From an uncultured Pseudomonadota bacterium (GTDB taxonomy: Bacteria; Myxococcota_A; UBA796; GCA-2862545): a stretch of DNA of 64,000 nucleotides. Below the pieces are notes generated by a model, which saw only the letters and a program-made list of their open reading frames with translations, made no database searches and was not told where the DNA came from. Shown here in pieces: positions 26,092 through 34,185 of this stretch. The position numbers and the translations under genes were made by a program. Within the stretch, counting starts at the first letter, position 1; each line of letters opens with the position of its first letter. The DNA lies in the NCBI GenBank assembly GCA_913061235.1, contig CAJXTB010000005.1:124001-188000 (forward strand). The letters are read 5' to 3'.

Positions 26092-28704
26092 CTACCGGCG
26101 GCGGACGGCGAAGACCACCAAGCCGAGAACCAGCCAAGAGGCGTTCCACGGAGACACCTGGCATCCACAGCGCGCGGTGGCATTGCTGTCGTCGGTATCT
26201 GGGTCTAGGTCTAGGTCCGTATCTGTATCCGGATCTGGGTCGGTATCTGTGTCCGGGTCTGGGTCGGTATCGGTGTCCGGGTCGGTGTCTGGATCGACGT
26301 CTTCACAGGCATCACCGATGTCGTTGTTGTCCGCGTCTTCCTGACCGGGGTTGGCGTCGTCGGGACAGTTGTCCTCGTCGTCGGCCACGCCATCTTCGTC
26401 GACGTCTGACAGGCAGAGGCTCGGCTCACCGTCGTCACAGACGAAGAAGTCTTCGACCAAGCAGCCATCATCGCAGCCGTCGTCCAGGTCGGTGTTCTCA
26501 TCGTCACACTCTTCTTCGCCAATCACGAAACCATCGCCACAGTCTTCGACACAGCCATCCGCTTCGTTGCAGTCCCAGCCTTCTTCGATGGCGCAGACGT
26601 CGGAACAGCCGTCGTCCAGAGCGGTATTGGCGTCGTCACATTCTTCCCCAGGCTCTAGCGCTGCATTGCCGCAGACCGCCGAACACCCCGTGACGGCGTC
26701 GAACTCGCACGTTGTGTCGTCGCAGGACAAGGCACCGGCAGTCGCGTACCCAAAGTCGATGCACGACTGACCGCCTAGTTCGGCTCCGTCGCACTGTTCC
26801 AAGCCGGTCACGAGGCCATCGCCACACGAATCGGGACAGTCGTCAGAGCAGCTTGCTGCGTCTTCGCCGGCCAACCCGTTGCACTCGGTGTCTCCACATT
26901 CGGGGATAGTGCACGCGGCGGTACAGTTCGCGGTGACTTCGCCGTCATCGCAGGCTTCCCCAGGCTCTGCCACACCGTTGCCACACTCGGCAACGCACGC
27001 GGCATCGTCGAACAAGCAGGAGTCTGAACAGCCGAGGGTACCACCAGCGGCGTAGCCAAGGTCGGTACAAGCCCCGTTGTTGAGGTCGTCACCGTCGCAC
27101 TCTTCGTCGCCAGACGCCAGTCCATCACCGCAGACATCTGCGCAGTCGTTGGGCGCAGTGAGTGGGGTCTCACCGGCTTCGGCGTTGCAGATGCCATCGT
27201 CCGGAGCAACATCGGTGCAGTCGGCGTCACACAGAGCGGTGTCTAGGCCGCCGTCGTCACAGTCTTCGCCGGGCTCCACGTTGCTGTCGCCACAGTCCGA
27301 TTCGCAAGTGTCGTAGACAATGGCGCCACAGACATCATCACAGGTCACGTCTCCGGCCCCGGTAAAGCCTTCATCCGTGCAGTCGGCCAACCCTACGGCG
27401 AGTCCGTCACACACTTCATCGTTGTTGATGGCGCTGTCGCCACACTCGGCGGCGAGCGGTGCAGTGGAGACGTTGTCGAGGTCGAGGGTGGCAGCAATTG
27501 CGGTGGCGCCTGATGTGCTGTCCGCGTGGACAATGCGCAGCTTGGAGACGTCTGTGAGGATGTCCTCGGCGGCGGTGTCGCCAAGGATAGTCAGGTCGGC
27601 GGCAGTGACGCTGAACTCGATGATGTGCCACTCGCCGTCCGCAAGAAGCTCCACTGAGTCGGTGGTGATGGCGTCTTGGGTCTGGCCGGGTCCGGTCTCA
27701 ACGATGAGCCGCAGCGTGAGGTCCTCTGAGGCACGGGCATGGAAGTACACAGAGGTACGGCCGTTGCTGGTCCAGTTCCCGAGCCACTGGTCGTCATTGA
27801 AGACGACGAGCTTGCTACCCGGGCCGCTGCCGCCTGTGGCGGTTGTAGAGAGGTAGCCGTCGCCGCCGAGGCCACCGAGTGGGTTGGTCAGGCCGGTGCC
27901 TGCTCCCCCATTGCCCACGGTCCAGCCGTTGAATGAGGAGGCGAAGGTGTCGAGGATGAAGCAGTCATCCGGACAGGCCTCGTCAGGGTCGCACACGTCA
28001 TCGCACTCAGACTCGATGACCCAGGTGCAGCCTGGAGGTCCCGCGGGGTCGAGCGCGCTGTTGTTGGTTTCGAACGCTCCAATGGTGTTGATGGATGCGA
28101 CCAGCTCTTCCACTGTTCCCGACGTTGTCTGGCTGCACTGGAACCGGACGTTGTCTCGTTCGGGTGAGTTGGTGCCCGTGAACGTTGGGTCTACGGCGAA
28201 GCCCGTGCCTTCCAAGATGCTTGGAATGGAGGAGGTGTTGGAGTTGAGCGTAGTCCCTGGAGAAACCCAACCTTCAATCGTGATGCCCGTGACAAACTCG
28301 GGAGTGTCATTGGAGCCCGTGTAGACAAGGATGGTGTCGCCCGAGCTGGACAGGTTCAGCGACCCGCCTTCTCCAACAATCGCCGTTGCGGAGACGACCC
28401 CGTCGACCGCCACGGTCGCAGCATCAAAGTTGACGTGGACTTCGGATGCAGCAGCAATCGGACCGTCGCTCGTCCAAGACTTGGAGCCCTCGTTGGGGCG
28501 GAACGATTCCACGCCGCTTCCGTCGAATTGCCAGCCATTGTCGGTGAAAAACAGCTGGGTGCCAGTTGGGATGTCGACAAGAGCCAGCAACGACACCGAC
28601 TCGTCGGCGTCTGTGTGCAGGCCGGTAGCAATCAGGTCCCCAGGAGCCAGCGCAAACGCGCTCGCCGAGACGGACAGCAAAAGGGAAGAAACGAGTAATC
28701 GCAT
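26092..28704 (-). CDS. Large Cys-rich surface protein with DUF4215-type repeats and MYXO-CTERM-like tail
   Basis: An 870-residue exported protein. A signal peptide (1-19, ending SASAFA) is followed by an N-terminal domain of the lamin-tail-like style (PGDLIATGLHTDADESVS, TGTQLFFTDNG), a central beta-sandwich-like part (about 250-410), then about seven Cys-rich repeats of the CGNG..EPGEECDDGN type (DUF4215). A thrombospondin type-3-like calcium motif (DVDEDGVADDEDNCPDD) and an Asp-Thr-Pro repeat linker come next. The end is ARCGCQ, a hydrophobic stretch and RRR, the layout of MYXO-CTERM sorting signals, which are processed and anchored at the cell surface. It is isolated from other surface genes by the MCE gene. 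The ligand is unknown. Confidence 0.85.
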   Translation of the reverse strand: MRLLVSSLLLSVSASAFALAPGDLIATGLHTDADESVSLLALVDIPTGTQLFFTDNGWQFDGSGVESFRPNEGSKSWTSDGPIAAASEVHVNFDAATVAVDGVVSATAIVGEGGSLNLSSSGDTILVYTGSNDTPEFVTGITIEGWVSPGTTLNSNTSSIPSILEGTGFAVDPTFTGTNSPERDNVRFQCSQTTSGTVEELVASINTIGAFETNNSALDPAGPPGCTWVIESECDDVCDPDEACPDDCFILDTFASSFNGWTVGNGGAGTGLTNPLGGLGGDGYLSTTATGGSGPGSKLVVFNDDQWLGNWTSNGRTSVYFHARASEDLTLRLIVETGPGQTQDAITTDSVELLADGEWHIIEFSVTAADLTILGDTAAEDILTDVSKLRIVHADSTSGATAIAATLDLDNVSTAPLAAECGDSAINNDEVCDGLAVGLADCTDEGFTGAGDVTCDDVCGAIVYDTCESDCGDSNVEPGEDCDDGGLDTALCDADCTDVAPDDGICNAEAGETPLTAPNDCADVCGDGLASGDEECDGDDLNNGACTDLGYAAGGTLGCSDSCLFDDAACVAECGNGVAEPGEACDDGEVTANCTAACTIPECGDTECNGLAGEDAASCSDDCPDSCGDGLVTGLEQCDGAELGGQSCIDFGYATAGALSCDDTTCEFDAVTGCSAVCGNAALEPGEECDDANTALDDGCSDVCAIEEGWDCNEADGCVEDCGDGFVIGEEECDDENTDLDDGCDDGCLVEDFFVCDDGEPSLCLSDVDEDGVADDEDNCPDDANPGQEDADNNDIGDACEDVDPDTDPDTDTDPDPDTDTDPDPDTDTDLDLDPDTDDSNATARCGCQVSPWNASWLVLGLVVFAVRRR

Positions 28705-28784
28705 GGAAACACTCCAAGTCAGGCATCCACACTACCCAACCCAGCCGGACGCTGCCCTGTCATTCACACAACGACACGGAGCCG

Positions 28785-29783
28785 TCACCGAGTGTGGAGC
28801 ACCACGACTTTGCCCTGCACCTTGCCCGACTCCACTCGGCGGTGTGCCTCTGCCACGTCGTCCATGGCGAACTCACTATCGATGACCGGAACAATCGCTC
28901 CCTCTTCGACCCATTGAGCAATCTTGGACAACGCAAGTCCATCGGGCTTCTTGACGACGTTGGCACCGCGGCGACCCGCTAGCCGTGCAGAGAGCCAGAA
29001 GCGCGCCATGTTCAAGCCAGCGGCAAGCGTTCCTACGTAGTGGCCGTACTTTTCAACGAAGAGCGGTAGATCACCCACAATATGTGCCAGGCGCGCTCCC
29101 TTTCGAGACGCGCGAATGGCTGTCTGGCCGCCATCTCCGCCGACCGCAATCAGCACAACGTCTTGGGGCTCAAGAACGTCTTGTGGCCGCTCTTTGGTGT
29201 AGTCGACGACATGGTCAGCCCCCAGCCGCAGGACCAGCTCACGATTGCGTGGGCTTGCGGTCACGGACACCTCGGCTCCAAGGGCCTTGGCCATCTGAAT
29301 AGCGACAGTCCCGACGCCACCGGCGCCTCCAAGAATCAGGACCTTGTCGCCGGGCTGAACATTGGCACTTCGCACAAGGCAGTCGTAGGCGGTGAGCGCC
29401 ACAAGTGGAAGGGATGCCGCTTGGGCGTCCGACAGGTTGTCTGGTGTCAGCGCGGTCTCGCTCGCTTTGAGAATCGCTTGTTCCGAACACACACCTTGAC
29501 CCGCCGGGTCGGGAGCGCAGAAGACGCGGTCACCGACCGAAAAGCCGCTGACGCCCTGCCCCACTTCAAGAACGGTTCCCGCACAGTCGAGGCCCGTTGT
29601 GTGCGGCAGTTTCCAGCGCATCACAACCTTCAGCGCGCCCTTGCGAAGCTTTGTATCCACTGGATTGACCGATGACGCTGCCACGTGAACGCGAAGCTCT
29701 CCGGGCCCCACGGTTGGCTCGGGGACCTCGTCAATCACCAACACATCAGCGGGTCCGTAAGCGTGTAGACGTGCGGCTTTCAT
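28785..29783 (-). CDS. Zinc-type alcohol dehydrogenase / quinone oxidoreductase family protein
   Basis: A 332-residue medium-chain dehydrogenase/reductase. The N-terminal GroES-like domain begins MKAARLHAYGPADVLVIDEVPEP and has the GLDCAGTVLEVG turn; the Rossmann domain has the NAD(P)-binding motif ILGGAGGVGTVAIQMA near 150-165. The Cys and His residues of zinc-dependent alcohol dehydrogenases are not evident, so it is more like NADPH:quinone reductases (QOR group). It lies 17 bases downstream of the desaturase gene on the same strand, possibly one transcript. The substrate cannot be predicted. Confidence 0.92.
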   Translation of the reverse strand: MKAARLHAYGPADVLVIDEVPEPTVGPGELRVHVAASSVNPVDTKLRKGALKVVMRWKLPHTTGLDCAGTVLEVGQGVSGFSVGDRVFCAPDPAGQGVCSEQAILKASETALTPDNLSDAQAASLPLVALTAYDCLVRSANVQPGDKVLILGGAGGVGTVAIQMAKALGAEVSVTASPRNRELVLRLGADHVVDYTKERPQDVLEPQDVVLIAVGGDGGQTAIRASRKGARLAHIVGDLPLFVEKYGHYVGTLAAGLNMARFWLSARLAGRRGANVVKKPDGLALSKIAQWVEEGAIVPVIDSEFAMDDVAEAHRRVESGKVQGKVVVLHTR

Positions 29784-29800
29784 GCGACCTCCGACGCGCC

Positions 29801-30784
29801 TTATGTCACGGTCCCGGGCGTTGCGTGCGGGGAAGGACAGTCTGGGACATTGGCAAAGGCGCCATCGCTCTCAGGACGTTCGTACAGGCGTGCCAAAACC
29901 CAGCGCTGAAAGCCCGAATAGGTGACGGTCTGTGGAGAACCTGCGCTCTTGACCAGCTCGGTGTGCAAGTCCGCGAGACGAAAGAACGGCACACTTGGGT
30001 AGGCATGATGCGCTGTGTGAAAGGTCATGTTCCACACAAGCCATCGCCAAGGAGCGGGTGCGGCGACAGTTCGCGTGCTCGCCCACAGGTCGTCGGTCAT
30101 GGCCATACCGGTGTGTTCAACCGTGTTCTGTACCTGATGGGTCCACTTCATGGTGAGCATGGGCCCGAGCCAGACCGCGAGCACTAGCCAAGACCCGGTG
30201 GCGACACTTACAACGGCGATAGTGCCGTAGATCGCCAGATGAATGCGAGCTTCCAGGGTGAGCTTTCGAGCAACAGCGGCCGGGCGTTCGTAGGCGTCAA
30301 AGGTCCCGCTGGCGCACGCCACAAGCGATGTCAGCCGGCCCCACCAATACGTCAGACCACTGACATAGAGCACATAGGAACGCAAGGTGTACGGCGTACG
30401 GAAGGCCAGCTCGGCGTCTTGGTTGGGGTCGCCAGTGTAGCGGTGGTGACGCAAGTGGTGGTGCCGGTCATAGTCGCGTGGGTAGAGCATCAACAGGCCG
30501 ATGACGCGCCCCCACAGGGCGTTTGCACGACGAGACGCAAACACCGTTCCGTGCGAGAGCTCATGCTGGGCGGCGTAGAGGTAGTTGACGACGATGCCCG
30601 TCATGCACCACAGGACGGGTGTCCACAGCGTGCCCCAGGTTCCCCATAGAAGGGCAGCGAAGACGCACACAAGGCCCAGGTGAGTGCCAAGATGAACCGT
30701 TCCTCTGAGCGACGACCGGGCCGACAGCTCCCGGGTTTGCCGTGCAGTCAATGGACCGGATGTTGGGGTGATGCGGACGCTCAT
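29801..30784 (-). CDS. Membrane fatty acid desaturase family protein
   Basis: I start at ATG 30784 (MSVRITPTSG); the frame upstream has no sensible sequence. The 327-residue protein has the three histidine clusters of membrane di-iron desaturases: HELSH (near 83), HHLRHH (near 115) and HTAHH (near 258), with hydrophobic pairs between them. It would introduce a double bond or hydroxyl into a lipid acyl chain or a similar lipid at the cytoplasmic membrane. The 3' neighbour is the oxidoreductase at 28785. The gene is divergent from the MqnD-like gene with about 85 bases between start codons. Confidence 0.9.
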   Translation of the reverse strand: MSVRITPTSGPLTARQTRELSARSSLRGTVHLGTHLGLVCVFAALLWGTWGTLWTPVLWCMTGIVVNYLYAAQHELSHGTVFASRRANALWGRVIGLLMLYPRDYDRHHHLRHHRYTGDPNQDAELAFRTPYTLRSYVLYVSGLTYWWGRLTSLVACASGTFDAYERPAAVARKLTLEARIHLAIYGTIAVVSVATGSWLVLAVWLGPMLTMKWTHQVQNTVEHTGMAMTDDLWASTRTVAAPAPWRWLVWNMTFHTAHHAYPSVPFFRLADLHTELVKSAGSPQTVTYSGFQRWVLARLYERPESDGAFANVPDCPSPHATPGTVT

Positions 30785-30869
30785 GACACAACGATACCGT
30801 GATGCACCGGTTGGTGGCGGGTCAATCACACTCACACGGACTACCACTCACGCCGAACCCGGAGACGCC

Positions 30870-31694
30870 ATGCCGACCTACACCGTTCAATGCAGCCCCG
30901 ACGCCGACGACCTGTTCATGATGCGCGCCCTCACCAACGGGGCCATCGATACAGGTGACCGTACCTACGTGGTGGACACGTCTCCCACCGATGAGCTGAA
31001 CACCCTCGCTAGCGGCGGCGGGCCGGACGTCTGTGCCATCAGCACCGCGCACTATCCACTTGTGGCGGACGTCTACCAGATGCTTCCGCACGGCGGCTCT
31101 ATGGGTGAAGGCTACGGGCCAGTCCTGGTCTCACCCACGCCCCGCACACTTGAGAGCTTTGAAGGCAAGAAGGTGGCCATCCCAGGCACCTCTACGAGTG
31201 CCTGGGCCACAATGAAGATGGTGGTGAACGTTGACCCTGTCGTCGTCCCCATTGCCCCGTACGAGCTCACCTTTGAGGTGCTGCGCTCCGGCAGTGTGGA
31301 AGCTGCACTGCTCATTCACGAAGGCCGACTCACCTACCCAGCAGAGGGCTTTCACAAGGTCATTGATCTGGGTGAATGGTGGGACGAGACCAGCGGAGGA
31401 CTACCCCTTCCTCTAGGCGGCAACACCATCAAGCGAAGCCTTGGAGACGACGTCATTGCCTTGGTCAGCGACGACCTGCGCCGGTCCATCCAGCACGCCA
31501 TCGACAACCGTGAGGACTCGATTCACTGGTTGTTGTCGCAGTCGTCGGCGCTGACGACCCGTGATGAAGTCAGCGAGTACCTGGACATGTACGCCAACGG
31601 TCGGACTCTGGACTACGGAGACGCCGGTCGCGCAGGCATCTCCCTGTTCCTGGAGCGTCTCGGCTTCACCGATGACATCGACTACGCGCCCTGA
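30870..31694 (+). CDS. MqnD-like periplasmic-binding-fold protein
   Basis: Start at ATG 30870, which has GGAG 5 bases upstream. The 274 residues (MPTYTVQCSPDADDLFMM at the start) show the MqnA/MqnD pattern: SPDADDLFMMRAL, then LNTLASGG and DVCAISTAHYP, GSMGEGYGPVLVSP, and KKVAIPGTSTSA. MqnD makes 1,4-dihydroxy-6-naphthoate in the futalosine route to menaquinone, but the same fold includes substrate-binding proteins, and no other mqn gene is in the window, so function is uncertain. No signal peptide is seen. The 3' end converges with the LysR gene at a distance of 5 bases. Confidence 0.75.
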   Translation: MPTYTVQCSPDADDLFMMRALTNGAIDTGDRTYVVDTSPTDELNTLASGGGPDVCAISTAHYPLVADVYQMLPHGGSMGEGYGPVLVSPTPRTLESFEGKKVAIPGTSTSAWATMKMVVNVDPVVVPIAPYELTFEVLRSGSVEAALLIHEGRLTYPAEGFHKVIDLGEWWDETSGGLPLPLGGNTIKRSLGDDVIALVSDDLRRSIQHAIDNREDSIHWLLSQSSALTTRDEVSEYLDMYANGRTLDYGDAGRAGISLFLERLGFTDDIDYAP

Positions 31695-31699
31695 TTCGC

Positions 31700-32578
31700 C
31701 TACGCGAGGGGGAGCTCACGAAGCTCGTTCGCCAGGGCCACCAAGCGCTCGGTGAGCGGATGGTCCTTGCGCCAGACCAAGCGGAAGACGTCATCTGCCA
31801 ACGGAAGTCCGGGCGCTAAGTCAATGAGCGCACCGGACGCGAGGTCGTCGTGTACGAAGTACTCCGGCAGCACCGCGACTCCGGCGCCAACCAAGATTCG
31901 CTGTCGGATAGCGCCGATACCGCCCAGGTATTGGTAGCGAGCGAAGGGCCACACAGCGGCTTTATCCGTGGCGTCCTGAAGGTAGCGAAACAGCGGTAGG
32001 TCCGCGGTGACGTCAAGCAGAGTGTGGCCTTGGGCGTCAGACGGGGCCTCGAACACGGCGACACCGGGAGCACCGACGAACACGTACTTTTCGGGGTGTA
32101 GAACCGCGTAGCGAACCCGTGGGCTGACCAGTCGGGCACTCAAGACCGCGGCATCCAGTTCACCCCGCTCCACTCGTCCAATCAGGTCGGGCGTGTCGCC
32201 CATATACAGGTGAAGCAAGCGCTCGGGTGCTGTCGCTTCGAGCGTGGAGAGTGCCGGAGTTAGCCAAGAAAGCCCGAGTTCAAAGCGCGTTCCTACGGTC
32301 AATGAGTACGGGGGCGTGCCAAGATCTCCGCGAGCGACTGCGGCAGACCTCTCCGCCTCAGCCACAACGATTGCCGCATGGGGTCGCAGACGCAGCGCAG
32401 CCTCGGTCATGGAGACCTGGCGAGTCGTGCGCTCGAACAAAGCGCATCCGATGTGCTCTTCGAGGCGTCGAATGCGGTCGGAGAACGCACCAGGAGATAA
32501 CGAAACGCGGCGGGACGCGGCACGAAACGTGTCGCAGTCGGTGGCAGCGAGAAAGCAGCGAAGGTCGTCGAGGTCCAT
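31700..32578 (-). CDS. LysR-family transcriptional regulator, divergent from the MNIO operon
   Basis: I start at ATG 32578 (MDLDDLRCFLAA), the usual LysR beginning; the open frame extends upstream without similarity. The 292-residue protein has an N-terminal winged helix-turn-helix (about 1-60, FRAASRRVSLSPGAFSDRIRRLEEHIG) and a C-terminal LysR-substrate domain (SLTVGTRFELGLSWL, LVGAGVAVLPEYFV). LysR regulators usually control a divergently transcribed operon; the next start codon is 105 bases away on the plus strand, the lipoprotein of the MNIO cluster. An inverted repeat lies between them. The co-inducer is unknown. Confidence 0.92.
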   Translation of the reverse strand: MDLDDLRCFLAATDCDTFRAASRRVSLSPGAFSDRIRRLEEHIGCALFERTTRQVSMTEAALRLRPHAAIVVAEAERSAAVARGDLGTPPYSLTVGTRFELGLSWLTPALSTLEATAPERLLHLYMGDTPDLIGRVERGELDAAVLSARLVSPRVRYAVLHPEKYVFVGAPGVAVFEAPSDAQGHTLLDVTADLPLFRYLQDATDKAAVWPFARYQYLGGIGAIRQRILVGAGVAVLPEYFVHDDLASGALIDLAPGLPLADDVFRLVWRKDHPLTERLVALANELRELPLA

Positions 32579-32586
32579 GTCCGCAC

Positions 32587-32613
32587 TATACGCTACAGCC
32601 GAACAATCGTATA
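32587..32613. promoter_or_regulatory. Inverted repeat TATACG/CGTATA in the LysR-MNIO intergenic region
   Basis: TATACG at 32587-32592 is mirrored by CGTATA at 32608-32613, 15 bases apart, within the 105 bases between the LysR and lipoprotein genes. It lies close to the LysR start. LysR sites have imperfect dyads of about this span, so it is a candidate operator, not a demonstrated one. A TAGTAT at 32652-32657 could be a -10 element for the plus strand. Confidence 0.4.
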
Positions 32614-32683
32614 CCGTAGATGCGGATGGCCCCAACGATACAGACGGCGCATAGTATTGTTGAGCCCAAACGGAGGATTACCC

Positions 32684-33241
32684 ATGCGTTCCATTATCGC
32701 CATTGCCGGACTAGCTGCCTGTGCCCACTCACCCGAGGCCACAGTGCCTGAAGCCACGTCCCCCGATGTTGAAGTCAACGAGACCGACAACAACGGCGAA
32801 GACGCGATGCAGCGCGCGGCAGCAATCGATGCGCAGGTGACCACTGACCTAGAGCGCTTGGACGGCCTTGAGGTCTTTGAGGTCGGCGAACTGGTTGGCG
32901 GAGACGCCTCACAGGCCTTCAACTGCTACGGCCCTTGTGAAGGTGCTGACGCGATTGTGGACGACTACGAACAGCGCGCACAGGCTCTACACGAGCTGAC
33001 CGAAGTCGCCATGGCCGAGACGGACGCAGCCACCTGCGACTTGGATCAAGTGGACACCCACCTGGACGCACTGCGCGCATTGCAGGTTGTGGACGTCGGC
33101 GAGTTTGTGAGCCAGCAGGCCGCACCATCGCCCTACTGCTACAACTTGCCGTGCCCGGCTGACGAGGCCGCGGCGCAGGAAGTGAACTGTGCGCGTGCGA
33201 ACACCTTGGCCGGTCTTGTTGAGCGCACTTCGGGCGAATGA
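32684..33241 (+). CDS. Predicted lipoprotein with two CY..PC cassettes; candidate MNIO substrate
   Basis: Start at ATG 32684, preceded by CGGAGGA 6 bases away. The 185 residues begin with a lipoprotein signal (MRSIIAIAGLAAC; Cys13), then an acidic, Pro/Thr-rich linker and two homologous units. Unit 1 (about 59-110) has VFEVGELV, then NCYGPC (Cys81, Cys85). Unit 2 (about 127-182) has VVDVGEFV, then YCYNLPC (Cys152, Cys157). Each cassette is followed by an acidic helical segment with an AD start. Other Cys are 118 and 169. The stop overlaps the MNIO start by ATGA. MNIO enzymes modify Cys or other residues of small substrates, often encoded just upstream, so this is the best substrate candidate. 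No homologue is known to me. Confidence 0.82.
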   Translation: MRSIIAIAGLAACAHSPEATVPEATSPDVEVNETDNNGEDAMQRAAAIDAQVTTDLERLDGLEVFEVGELVGGDASQAFNCYGPCEGADAIVDDYEQRAQALHELTEVAMAETDAATCDLDQVDTHLDALRALQVVDVGEFVSQQAAPSPYCYNLPCPADEAAAQEVNCARANTLAGLVERTSGE

Positions 33242-34185
33242 CAACTCGATTTCCGGAGCTCCACAGGCGTAGTCTTGGCATTGGCCTCGACCTTCCCTGG
33301 GGTGCGCCAACCGGTTGGGCTACGGACGCCTCGGGCCAAGACTCCCCGAGTCCAGCGCTCGCGACCTTCGCTGAGACTACGCTATCTAGGCAGTCTCATG
33401 CGTTTGTGTCGTGGCAGCCTCGCAGTCGTGGTGTGCTGAATCTGGCGGACTACACACCGGCATGGGACGCGCTGCTCGGCAGCCTTGCGCCCTCGGTCAC
33501 GCGAGCACTGCATCACACAGCCCTCAACCTGGCGCACTCCAAGCGCTACGACCGCAGCGCCCTGCTGGACTTCACCAATGCGCTCATAGAGCGCTACGGA
33601 TTTGCTTGGGTCAACGAAGACCTAGGCTTCTGGTCGCTGAACGGAAAGCCTCTTCCCTACCCGCTTCCCCCGCTTCTGACCGATGACGGCCTCTCTGTCG
33701 CGGTGGACAACATCTGTGAATGCCAAGAAGCGCTCGTTGTTCCGCTTCTCGTTGAGTTTCCCGGCTTTTCACGCGACTGGAGCTTGGTGATGGGCCCGTG
33801 GGACGCCTACGACTTCTTTCGCGAGGCCGTTGTGCGCAGCAACAGCCCCTGTACACTCGACACCGGGCACCTCCTGTCGTGGCGATGGGGCCAAGGACAT
33901 CGTGGCCAGGCACTCTTTGACGCTCTAGAACGCCTGCCTCTCGACCACTGCTTTGAGATTCACTTGTCCGGTGCGCAGACCGATGGTGAGCGATTCTTGG
34001 ATGCTCACCACGGGGCGTTGATGGACGAACAGTTCACATTGCTCGCGCACCTCTTGCGGCGATGTCCCAACGTTCGCGCAGTCACCTTTGAGGACCCAGT
34101 ATTGACCGCAGATGGCCAGATGAACACCGTCTCAGCCACTTCTTGGGCAGCGCTTCAGGAAGCCGTTGCGGAGTGGCTACCATGA
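33238..34185 (+). CDS. DUF692 / MNIO-family multinuclear iron oxidase
   Basis: A 315-residue TIM-barrel-type protein of the MNIO (DUF692; MbnB/TglH) family. Conserved blocks and likely iron ligands: ALHHTALNLAHS (His92/93), WVNEDLGFWS with PLPYPLPPL (Glu127, Asp128), LVEFPGFSRD (Glu173), LDTGHLLSW (Asp208, His211), EIHLSGA (His242), DAHHGAL (Asp255, His257/258) and VTFED (Glu285). Known members use two or three irons and oxygen to rework Cys, Asp or other residues of ribosomal peptides. The family's usual His in the third block is replaced by Asp (NEDL). The gene overlaps the lipoprotein gene and the following partner gene by ATGA. Substrate and product are inferred from position. Confidence 0.88.
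   Translation: MTTRFPELHRRSLGIGLDLPWGAPTGWATDASGQDSPSPALATFAETTLSRQSHAFVSWQPRSRGVLNLADYTPAWDALLGSLAPSVTRALHHTALNLAHSKRYDRSALLDFTNALIERYGFAWVNEDLGFWSLNGKPLPYPLPPLLTDDGLSVAVDNICECQEALVVPLLVEFPGFSRDWSLVMGPWDAYDFFREAVVRSNSPCTLDTGHLLSWRWGQGHRGQALFDALERLPLDHCFEIHLSGAQTDGERFLDAHHGALMDEQFTLLAHLLRRCPNVRAVTFEDPVLTADGQMNTVSATSWAALQEAVAEWLP

Noticed and set aside
26180-26310. Short repeats resembling a CRISPR array
   Set aside because: They are in-frame Asp-Pro-Asp-Thr codon repeats inside the surface protein, without unique spacers.
30870-31694. Firm assignment as MqnD of the futalosine menaquinone pathway
   Set aside because: No other mqn gene is in the window and the fold is shared with substrate-binding proteins, so only MqnD-like is justified.
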